From positions 1 through 53,890 of IMG/VR virus record IMGVR_UViG_3300047392_000215: DNA of 53,890 bases; one strand, 5' to 3'. Below, in pieces: positions 47,569 to 53,890 of the stretch. The stretch's first letter is position 1. The number at the start of each line of letters is the position of its first letter. Below the pieces are notes generated by a model. It was given only the letters and a program-made list of their open reading frames with translations, was not told the DNA's origin and did not search any database. The translations under genes and the position numbers were made by a program. The stretch is from a virus.

Positions 47569-49412
47569 AGTTCGTAAATTTCATTGACATATCCTTCTTG
47601 ATCGCCAAATCTACTTTCAACGGATAGTGGATTATTTGGAGATTCATTATAAGCCCAATCTTCTTTCCCTAACTCTTCAAATCTTGCTTTGATTTGCTCA
47701 TTATAATGGTACATAATTGTTTTAACTCTACGTTGAATATCTGCTCGACCTAAATTATGAGAGTTTGTAGTATTACCGTCATCATAAATAAATTGAAGGT
47801 AACCTAATCGTGGTATTCTCATCATCTTGGTTTTCAAGAATGTTCTAACGATTAATTCATAATCATCCGCAATTGTAAGGTCTCTACAGTGTCCGCCTAT
47901 TTCAAAATAAGTTTCTCTTCTCCATGCTCGAACATGGTTCGGAACTCCAACGATATGTCTAATTGTTTTTGGATTAATATTAGAAGATACTGCTACTTCA
48001 AAATCTTTGCCCATTACATTTTCAGTTACATAATGTCCATAACTAAATGCAAATCCTGGTCCATATTTTAATGAATTCCAGTTTTGATCGATTTCAGCAG
48101 AATCTGTATAAAAGAATCCTACATCTTTATGTTTTTGAGAAGCATTAAATAAATCTTCAGTACATGTTGGAACTAAATAATCGTCATGGTCTAATTCGGC
48201 TAAGATATAACCTCTAGTAAGAGTTGCACATCTCCATTTTACTTCACCAATATTACCTCCACTTTTTGGATTAAAATCAAATACCTTAACTCGTGGATCT
48301 AATGAAGCTATTTTCTGAGCAATTTTAAGAGTTGCTCCTCCATCGCTAGAATCATTTACCATAACCCATTCCCAGTTAGTATAAGTTTGTTTTGTTAATG
48401 ATTCGTAAGTCATCCATAGTTTCTCTCCAGTATTATAAATTGGAGTAAAATAAGAAATCAATTTAGAAATATCATTCTCTAACATTGCACCCATAGCGCA
48501 TTGATATGCTTTCTCTCCGGCTAAAGGATCTTTAGAATCAACATTGATCCACATTTTTCTTAATTCATATGGAGCATTCCATAGATTAGTTAAATCTGCT
48601 GGATTTTCATATGCACTTACAATTGCAATTGGTTTGATTCTAGTAATATCATTGTAGATATTTGAATCATCCTTAATATATTCAACATCAAGTTCACTTG
48701 ATTCCCAATTTACCGGGTTATTTGATTCTAGAACTGGAGTACCTTCTCCAATATAGAGAATCTTCGGTACTTTAGCTTTAGATGGTTTTTGTAAATAGTT
48801 ATAGTGTGATAGAATCTTGTCAATGAATAAGAATCCGTCTGGATTTACTTCATATACTTTTTCTATAAATTTACCATCTGCGTCATAACCACCTTTAAAA
48901 TCAAAATCATTGAAAACTGATCTGTGTAAGATGAATTGTGCTAAGTCAATTGACCTAACTTTCATATTTTCTGGTTTTGCGTATCTAACATCGACGCCTG
49001 TAAAATCTTTACCAGCAACATGTTGATTAAATACAATTCCAACATGATTTCCAGCTTCGCAGAATCCTACAAGAGCTTCAAAATTATCAAATAATTTTTC
49101 ATGCAAAACATTGTCATCATCTAGAGAATAGATCCAGCCCTCTTGAATATTATCAATAATGATTTTGTTCATTTGAGGATATAAGTAATCTCCACCTTGA
49201 GAAAACTCAAAATAGAGTTTAGCATTGTACTCTTCTTGTAATCTACCAAGAATTTCAGCATCAATATCTTTTAATCTTGTCGAGTCAAAGATAACATGCC
49301 ATCGTACTTGTAATTTACCATCTTTAGTCGGTAGAGATTCTCCAACTTTGATGATATTGTTTAATCTACTACATCTAGTTATGATGTGTAAGATCCTGTT
49401 TTTATCATTCAT
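47565..49412 (-). CDS. Double-domain GT-A glycosyltransferase (615 aa)
   Basis: This 615-aa protein holds two transferase-like domains. The N-terminal one (residues about 1-220) has WHVIFDSTR, WIYSLDDDNVLHE with the DDD at 98-100, and a later PDGFLFIDKI. The C-terminal one (about 310-580) has LISYFTPIYNTGEKLWMTYE, WEWVMVNDSSDGG, AELDHDDYLV (408-411, GT2 DxD-type site), GVPNHVRAWRRETYFEIGGH and IADDYELIVR (acceptor side). The linker (about 220-310) is unassigned. A bifunctional enzyme adding two sugars is possible. It is separated from the DUF6445-like gene by 5 nt. Confidence 0.85.
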   Translation of the reverse strand: MNDKNRILHIITRCSRLNNIIKVGESLPTKDGKLQVRWHVIFDSTRLKDIDAEILGRLQEEYNAKLYFEFSQGGDYLYPQMNKIIIDNIQEGWIYSLDDDNVLHEKLFDNFEALVGFCEAGNHVGIVFNQHVAGKDFTGVDVRYAKPENMKVRSIDLAQFILHRSVFNDFDFKGGYDADGKFIEKVYEVNPDGFLFIDKILSHYNYLQKPSKAKVPKILYIGEGTPVLESNNPVNWESSELDVEYIKDDSNIYNDITRIKPIAIVSAYENPADLTNLWNAPYELRKMWINVDSKDPLAGEKAYQCAMGAMLENDISKLISYFTPIYNTGEKLWMTYESLTKQTYTNWEWVMVNDSSDGGATLKIAQKIASLDPRVKVFDFNPKSGGNIGEVKWRCATLTRGYILAELDHDDYLVPTCTEDLFNASQKHKDVGFFYTDSAEIDQNWNSLKYGPGFAFSYGHYVTENVMGKDFEVAVSSNINPKTIRHIVGVPNHVRAWRRETYFEIGGHCRDLTIADDYELIVRTFLKTKMMRIPRLGYLQFIYDDGNTTNSHNLGRADIQRRVKTIMYHYNEQIKARFEELGKEDWAYNESPNNPLSVESRFGDQEGYVNEIYEL

Positions 49413-49417
49413 ATTTA

Positions 49418-50344
49418 TTAAATTACGTCAAAAAAGAACATGTGAAAGAATCTTGCATTCTCTATAGCATCGCCAAAGTATTTACTTGGCGCATGAATTT
49501 GTTTAGCATCAAATAGAACTAAACGGTTGTACACATTACCAACCTCATCAATTTTGTCAAAATGAGTTCCATCATAGAAGTTCATTTCAGCATTTTTACC
49601 TTTAAATGAAGCAACATAAGCTTCTTCATCTAGGGAAGGGTCATCAAATCTCTTTCTTCCAGTAATTTTACTAGAATAAGTAGAAGTACCTGTATCGAAT
49701 GGAGCATCCTTAGTTAAGAATACCATACCTGCATAATTTTGAGTATCTACATGAAATACTAATGGATCATTTGCTACACAATATTGGAATACACCATTTG
49801 CATATCTTTCATAATTCCAATTAGTAATTTCTCGACCAATGATTTTTTCTAACTTCTCTTTAGTACCTTCTAAGATAAATCTTTCAGCACTTCGTTTACC
49901 TTTATGATAATTAGAAGGATTAAAATCTAGATTTTTCATAGCAAAATCTCTGACAAAATCAGGATTAGCGTAGAAGTTATCAACAACAATTAGACCTTTA
50001 TTCTCATTTGCAAATCCAGAATGGAATGCGATATAGTTATCAATGTTTCCGCAGTTGTATTTGAAATCTCCAAAATGCACGGTAATATCCTTACCCGCTC
50101 TAAAAATGAATTCAACTCCAACTTTAGTGTCTTTACCTGGATAGTAGTCCTGTACATCAGGTCGATGTGTTCTTTCGAATGATATTTCTATTTCATTGAT
50201 ACTCAATGAACTAACTGGTTTAAAGTGGTCACCATCCTTGACAACGATCCAACCTTTTGCTTTGTAATAAACACTTTCTTGTTTTTCAATTGAATCAAAA
50301 TACCAAAATACGTTCTGGTTTAAAGTGTAATGAGAGGTAATCAT
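49418..50344 (-). CDS. 2OG-Fe(II) oxygenase-like protein, DUF6445-like (308 aa)
   Basis: The C-terminal ~190 residues look like a double-stranded beta-helix oxygenase related to DUF6445: GLIVVDNFYANPDFVRDFAM, then LVFHVDTQNYAGMVFLTKD (His198, Asp200), a TGTSTY segment, RLVLFDAKQIHAPSKYFGD (His284) and ARFFHMFFFDVI (Arg298). These fit the Fe(II) and 2-oxoglutarate sites. The N-terminal ~110 residues form a separate beta-rich region with GVEFIFRAGKDITVHFGDF. Function is unknown but location with glycosyltransferases suggests a role in glycan or protein modification. It starts 36 nt after the 342-aa GT stop. Confidence 0.72.
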   Translation of the reverse strand: MITSHYTLNQNVFWYFDSIEKQESVYYKAKGWIVVKDGDHFKPVSSLSINEIEISFERTHRPDVQDYYPGKDTKVGVEFIFRAGKDITVHFGDFKYNCGNIDNYIAFHSGFANENKGLIVVDNFYANPDFVRDFAMKNLDFNPSNYHKGKRSAERFILEGTKEKLEKIIGREITNWNYERYANGVFQYCVANDPLVFHVDTQNYAGMVFLTKDAPFDTGTSTYSSKITGRKRFDDPSLDEEAYVASFKGKNAEMNFYDGTHFDKIDEVGNVYNRLVLFDAKQIHAPSKYFGDAIENARFFHMFFFDVI

Positions 50345-50379
50345 ATTTTATAGTATTATAGTGTAAAATTCTAACTTGT

Positions 50380-51408
50380 TTATCTTCTCTTTTTATCGAA
50401 GTTTATATATGTATCTGGATTTACCATGAGCTCTCCGCCAATTGATTTCATACCATGAATAATCTCATCCTTAGTAGATCCTTTATCAACTAATTCAACT
50501 ACAACTTGCTCGAAGAATTGGTTATGTTTTTCTAGATCCGTAAACTTCCAATTCTTAGGACAGCATCCACAAAAATATTGCTCTAATCTGATATAACCAT
50601 ATTTGCAACTAAATTCTGGTCCAGCAAATCCACATGGTTTTAAGCTTACATAATATGAATCCCAATCTAGTTTAAAAGGCCAATGTTCATCATGTACAAA
50701 GGCTCCAAATTTCATGAAAGCTGATTTAAGTTGAAATCCTTCAGCCTCTTTTTCGATTTCAGCTCGACCCCAATTTGGGTTTCCTTTAACTTCAATTGCG
50801 TCTCCATTCTCATCAAAGAATTCAGGCAATGGAAAGATTCCAGTATCATAGAATCTTTGGTTACGTCGAAAAACTGGGTTATTTGTATATTCTTTTTTCG
50901 AGAGTAACCAATATTGAATATCACTAAATGATTTCTCTTCTAAGAGAACCTCTTCTTTTAACCAATATGAATATCCAAATTGTCTGTCATCAATATCGTT
51001 TTGGTATCTTCGTAAAACCATCTGGTCTAATTCTGGAGTCTGATCAAATAAGTCAATCATTCTCTCAATCCAGTTATTTTCTAATTTGCTAATCATTTGA
51101 GGAAGACAAGTCCAATCTCCTTCTAGGAAAAGAACATACTCAACATGCTCAGTCATTCTATTTAGTTGATTGATTCCAGCACCAACTCCTAAATTCTTTT
51201 TAGAAAGTTCAAGGTGCCATGAGATATTAGAATACTGATTAAATAATCTTTCAGTCACTTCTAATAATTCATCATTATATGAATTTAAGAATATGTACCA
51301 ATCTCCGTCAAAATTAGGATTAGCATCTAGAAAAGAGACAATAGTTCTTTCTAGATATTCTGCTCTAAGTTGAGCATCATGAGACATTGTTGCTATACAG
51401 AATTTCAT
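50380..51408 (-). CDS. GT-A glycosyltransferase-like protein with Cys-rich tail (342 aa)
   Basis: GT-A features: MKFCIATMSHDAQLRAEYLE at the start, then FLNSYNDELL, KKNLGVGAGINQLNRM (nucleotide side), and VLFLEGDWTC near residues 92-101, where Glu-Gly-Asp replaces the usual DxD. Residues about 205-235 include ADEKEAEGF-like helices on the acceptor side, and the C-terminal region has four Cys (SCKYGYIRLEQYFCGCC), possibly a metal site. A late-like element lies 23 nt upstream and tandem terminators separate it from the Hint gene, so it starts the modification operon. The sugar and acceptor are unknown. Confidence 0.8.
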   Translation of the reverse strand: MKFCIATMSHDAQLRAEYLERTIVSFLDANPNFDGDWYIFLNSYNDELLEVTERLFNQYSNISWHLELSKKNLGVGAGINQLNRMTEHVEYVLFLEGDWTCLPQMISKLENNWIERMIDLFDQTPELDQMVLRRYQNDIDDRQFGYSYWLKEEVLLEEKSFSDIQYWLLSKKEYTNNPVFRRNQRFYDTGIFPLPEFFDENGDAIEVKGNPNWGRAEIEKEAEGFQLKSAFMKFGAFVHDEHWPFKLDWDSYYVSLKPCGFAGPEFSCKYGYIRLEQYFCGCCPKNWKFTDLEKHNQFFEQVVVELVDKGSTKDEIIHGMKSIGGELMVNPDTYINFDKKRR

Positions 51409-51429
51409 ATTATTATAATATTATACTAC

Positions 51430-51443
51430 ATTCTATATATAAA
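51430..51443 (-). promoter_or_regulatory. Late-promoter-like element (TTTATATATAGAAT)
   Basis: The minus strand reads TTTATATATAGAATG, 23 nt before the ATG at 51408, directly after two terminators. It would start the glycosyltransferase/oxygenase operon late in infection. Confidence 0.5.
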
Positions 51444-51465
51444 GAAAAACCGGCATCTGCCGGTT
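51441..51465 (-). terminator. Rho-independent terminator (second of two)
   Basis: AACCGGCA and TGCCGGTT (51448-51465) form a GC-rich stem followed by TTTCTTT on the minus strand. It is the downstream member of a tandem pair after the Hint-protein gene. Confidence 0.87.
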
Positions 51466-51507
51466 AAAAAAGACCCGAGAGCAGTTCTAATGGTATGCTA
51501 CTCGGGT
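51464..51507 (-). terminator. Rho-independent terminator (first of two)
   Basis: ACCCGAG and CTCGGGT enclose AGCA/TGCT with one bulged T (11 pairs) and are followed by CTTTTTTAA on the minus strand, 19 nt after the stop at 51526. Confidence 0.88.
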
Positions 51508-51525
51508 ACTGTTATTATGTTATTG

Positions 51526-52662
51526 TTATATTTTAACTGGTCGATTGTGTGTGATTAAACCATTTGCAATATACGTATCCGTTGTTTCAACGTTCATATC
51601 ATATACAATTTTTCTTGGTTTTCCAGGATCTGTTTCATCTCCTTCAACATGTTCATAAAAATCAATTGAAACAATTTCAATACTATTTCCTTCCTTATCA
51701 ACTAGAAAATCTCCAACCTGAACATTTTTTGCCTGTTCAAATTTCCAAGCATCTCCTCTTTTAATAAAATGTGCATGTGAATCAGAAGATTCAAGTAAAC
51801 CATTATTAAAAATATAAGTTTGCGCAGTTGCAATTGGAATAATAGATTTAACCCTAACTTCAGTTTCAGTTAAGTTTAATTCTTCAGTTGACCACCCAAC
51901 AATTGTATCGTCTTCAGGAGCATCACTAATTTTTACACCTTTTAGAACATCACCAACCCGGATTTTTTCAACTAACTTATGAGTTCCATCAGCCATTTCA
52001 ATACTAGTTCCTTTAGTTAAACAAGCACCTGCACCTAAACATTGTTCGCCATATGAATAACCACCATAATCCAATCTTTCCCAACAAGATGGTACATATT
52101 GTCCATAATAGTAGTCAGACCAATAGATACCGTCGCAATCTGTTCCAGAAAAATGCTGATAATAATATAAATAATTAATATAACATGTTGGACCTCCTGA
52201 TGGAGGATTATAAGCAAAATTAGCACCTAGATAATAAGTATCTTGCCATCCATTTGTTGGAACATAATAACTAACGCTAGCATTATATGACCAGATTTCA
52301 TAAGGATTCCGTCTCATCCAATAGCTAAAAGCCCAGTTTGCGTCAGGTATTGCATTTAAACTTACCCATGAATTATTATTAGATGTAACAGCATAAGATT
52401 GCGGAGGATAAAAAGCACCGGCAGTATATCCACTAGACCATGGTGATGTAATTGCAACTTGACCGGATCCAGAATCAACCGCAAGAGTCCAACATTTACT
52501 ATCAATCCAACTATATGTCGCAAATGCCATATTTCCAGTTGATCCGTATCCAGCAAACATACCTCTAATTGATGATGCTGTTGTAAATCCACCATAACCA
52601 CATTCAACTAACGACCTTAATTGTGAAAGTGAATATCCGTCGTAATATGTTAATTTACTCAT
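51526..52662 (-). CDS. Aromatic-rich tail protein with C-terminal Hint domain (378 aa)
   Basis: Residues 1-213 are unusually rich in Tyr, Trp, Ser, Gly and Cys (YDGYSLSQLRSLVECGYGG, YYYQHFSGTDCDGIYWSD), probably a small tail-tip or receptor-binding module. Residues 214-373 form a Hint domain: Cys214 in ACLTKGTSIEMADG, a second-block SDSHAHF in place of TxxH, and the terminal MNVETTDTYIANGLITHN with His372-Asn373, then RPVKI and stop. Arg follows Asn, so a splice nucleophile is missing. The Hint edge and last residues match the fibre ending at 262. The start overlaps the methyltransferase-like stop by 8 nt. Virion role is inferred. Confidence 0.83.
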   Translation of the reverse strand: MSKLTYYDGYSLSQLRSLVECGYGGFTTASSIRGMFAGYGSTGNMAFATYSWIDSKCWTLAVDSGSGQVAITSPWSSGYTAGAFYPPQSYAVTSNNNSWVSLNAIPDANWAFSYWMRRNPYEIWSYNASVSYYVPTNGWQDTYYLGANFAYNPPSGGPTCYINYLYYYQHFSGTDCDGIYWSDYYYGQYVPSCWERLDYGGYSYGEQCLGAGACLTKGTSIEMADGTHKLVEKIRVGDVLKGVKISDAPEDDTIVGWSTEELNLTETEVRVKSIIPIATAQTYIFNNGLLESSDSHAHFIKRGDAWKFEQAKNVQVGDFLVDKEGNSIEIVSIDFYEHVEGDETDPGKPRKIVYDMNVETTDTYIANGLITHNRPVKI

Positions 52663-53428
52663 TGTTGGTTAATATATTTTTTTGAATCCATCTGTGTTGA
52701 TATTTATAACCATTTAAATACTTGTCTTTACTAAAAAGTGATTTAGGTACAACATCATAAGTTTCAGGAATTATCTGTGGATCGATATCAATAATTGTAT
52801 CTTGAATAGAGAATCCGTGATCTTCTAAAATTAATTTAATATTACATGGAACTTCATCAGCCTCATTAACAATAATATTATTCTGCATTCTAGAGTTATT
52901 ACAACTCCACCAAGTAAAGATACCGTCTTGATTAAGGAATTTATTAACTTGATTTGCAAATCCAAAGATTCCATTGTAATCTTCAGGAAATGCATCATAT
53001 CCAACGTTATAGTATATAAAATCAAAATCAGTAGGGAATCCTTCGACACGAGTTGAATCTTCCCAACGATCTTCAATAATATGTGTTGTTCCTCCAGTTT
53101 CAAATCCAGCAAGAGACATTCGGTCTCTTTGAAATTTGTTTGATTCAATAATCCAATGTTCTGCTGGTTCTAAATCTCTAATTAAAGAGTTTAACATGCC
53201 AATTCCATTTCCAACTACTAAAACCTTTTTACCAGCAATATTGCTTGTAAATCTAGTTACAGTGTCTTGAATTACTGGCATATCGAATGGGTTCATAGAC
53301 CAAATATAATAATTCTGTTGTGAAATCAGAATATTTAAATTTGGGTCATAAACATAACACATTGCCTGTTTTTCCTTATCCAATGGTGCAACATTATATT
53401 GAACAATATAGTCGATTCTTGCTTGCAT
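52655..53428 (-). CDS. GAMT/RMT2-like class I methyltransferase (257 aa)
   Basis: The SAM-binding motif I is KKVLVVGNGIGMLN (residues 67-80). It is followed by AEHWIIESN (89-97), RWED (121-124) and DFDFIYYN (134-141), which line up by eye with guanidinoacetate N-methyltransferase (EHWIIECN, WED) and the related Rmt2 arginine methyltransferases. Those enzymes methylate guanidino groups, so an Arg residue or small guanidine is a reasonable substrate. The first 65 residues have an aromatic segment (NYYIWSMNPFDMPVIQD) resembling the family's N-terminal clamp. It lies between the S74-type fibre and the Hint protein, 1 nt after the fibre stop, so it probably modifies a tail protein or co-functions with it. 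Confidence 0.78.
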   Translation of the reverse strand: MQARIDYIVQYNVAPLDKEKQAMCYVYDPNLNILISQQNYYIWSMNPFDMPVIQDTVTRFTSNIAGKKVLVVGNGIGMLNSLIRDLEPAEHWIIESNKFQRDRMSLAGFETGGTTHIIEDRWEDSTRVEGFPTDFDFIYYNVGYDAFPEDYNGIFGFANQVNKFLNQDGIFTWWSCNNSRMQNNIIVNEADEVPCNIKLILEDHGFSIQDTIIDIDPQIIPETYDVVPKSLFSKDKYLNGYKYQHRWIQKNILTNNE

Positions 53429-53429
53429 A

Positions 53430-53890
53430 TTATTTATTTTCTAAGTTTTTAACTTTTTCTGATAATTCTTTAATTGCTTCAATTAAGACTCCAATTAGGT
53501 CATTATAACTTACCTTTTTATATCCATCTACTCCGTCAACTACAATATCTGGTAGGACTTGTTCGATTTCTTGTGCAATTACACCAGTTCTTAATCTATC
53601 TTTTAGAGCATTCTTAAGTTTAAATTGAACACCTCTAAGAGATTCAACTGTTTGTAATGCATTATCTATAGTTTCAATATCTTCTTTTAATCTAGAGTCA
53701 GAACTAATAGTAACATCAACAAATGTTGGTGAATCAACTGTTCTAGTGTATTGATTCATTGCATTTGCATAACCATTATTTGGAATATAAGAAGTCCAGT
53801 TTGTATTTGTTATAATTGCTCTCCACCCATAAAAAGTACCATTGGTTACTCTTCTAATATTAAAACTGTCACCGTGGAATTGATGTTGTA
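53430..53890 (-). CDS. Tail-fibre C-terminus with S74 intramolecular chaperone domain (partial)
   Basis: The frame is open to the right edge, so the real start is outside. The visible ~153 residues begin with a fibre segment (TNGTFYGWRAIITNTNWTSY), followed by a chaperone domain of the S74/endosialidase type: SSDSRLKEDIETIDNALQ (the Ser-Asp-x-Arg-x-Lys motif holding the Ser-Lys active pair), then RTGVIAQEIEQVLPDIV, VSYNDLIGVLIEAIKELSEK and a short C-terminal coil. S74 domains trimerise the fibre and cleave themselves off before Ser. An apparent ATG at 53759 is internal. The methyltransferase-like gene follows by 1 nt. Confidence 0.9.
   Translation of the reverse strand, partial: QHQFHGDSFNIRRVTNGTFYGWRAIITNTNWTSYIPNNGYANAMNQYTRTVDSPTFVDVTISSDSRLKEDIETIDNALQTVESLRGVQFKLKNALKDRLRTGVIAQEIEQVLPDIVVDGVDGYKKVSYNDLIGVLIEAIKELSEKVKNLENK

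Noticed and set aside
1-53890. CRISPR arrays, insertion sequences, integrase/attachment sites
   Set aside because: No regularly spaced direct repeats, transposase or recombinase sequence was seen.

Overview
The window is a gene-dense, AT-rich segment of a large tailed-phage genome. Every convincing gene lies on the minus strand, so transcription runs from high to low coordinates. A T4-type contractile-tail (myovirus) baseplate set is visible: a gp53/LysM-like protein, a hub protein, a gp5-type OB-fold spike, gp25, gp6, a gp7-like large wedge protein, and several very large fibre or baseplate proteins. The host is probably a member of the Bacteroidota, perhaps Flavobacteriia. The phage-encoded bS21 and S1-like proteins look like Bacteroidota ribosomal proteins, start codons are preceded by A/T-rich leaders mostly without Shine-Dalgarno sequences, and SprB/PKD-like Ig segments occur. 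Both window edges cut genes.

Layout from high to low coordinates. (1) 51.5-53.9 kb: the C-terminal part of a fibre protein with an S74 intramolecular chaperone, a GAMT/RMT2-like methyltransferase, and an aromatic-rich protein ending in a Hint (intein-like) domain, closed by tandem terminators. (2) 45.1-51.4 kb: a modification cluster of three GT-A glycosyltransferase genes (one a double domain), two 2-oxoglutarate/Fe(II)-oxygenase-like proteins and an ATP-grasp enzyme. (3) 34.1-45.0 kb: small auxiliary genes in short units. These include a DEDDy exonuclease, Hsp20, a DnaJ-like protein, bS21, PhoH, RNase HII, UvdE, dCMP deaminase, a three-member EEYEKC small-protein family, and many unknowns. 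Five units share a near-identical 21-nt element 15-18 nt upstream of the first start codon. (4) 28.3-34.1 kb: small unknown genes and a glycosyltransferase leading into the baseplate genes. (5) 0-31 kb: virion morphogenesis, including an S1-domain protein and an amidoligase-like protein embedded among baseplate genes, ending with a collagen-like/collar-domain tail fibre that also carries a C-terminal Hint domain.

Two promoter-like classes separate the regions. The 21-nt element (core TTTATATTTACATAT) occurs only in 37-45 kb. An AATATATACTAA-type element resembling the T4 late promoter lies 21-37 nt before virion and putative internal-protein genes. At one site the late-like element sits in the loop of a 16-bp inverted repeat whose downstream arm covers the ribosome-binding region of the next gene, an arrangement like that of T4 gene e.

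The most unusual features are: paired Hint domains on two tail proteins; phage copies of two ribosomal platform proteins (S1-like and bS21); a shared N-terminal motif like the T4 capsid-targeting sequence on three proteins, including the ATP-grasp enzyme; and a collagen-like fibre in the same genome segment as prolyl-hydroxylase-like and glycosyltransferase genes. No tRNA, CRISPR array, insertion sequence or gene-free stretch over 300 bases was seen. All assignments come from reading sequence by eye, without database searches.
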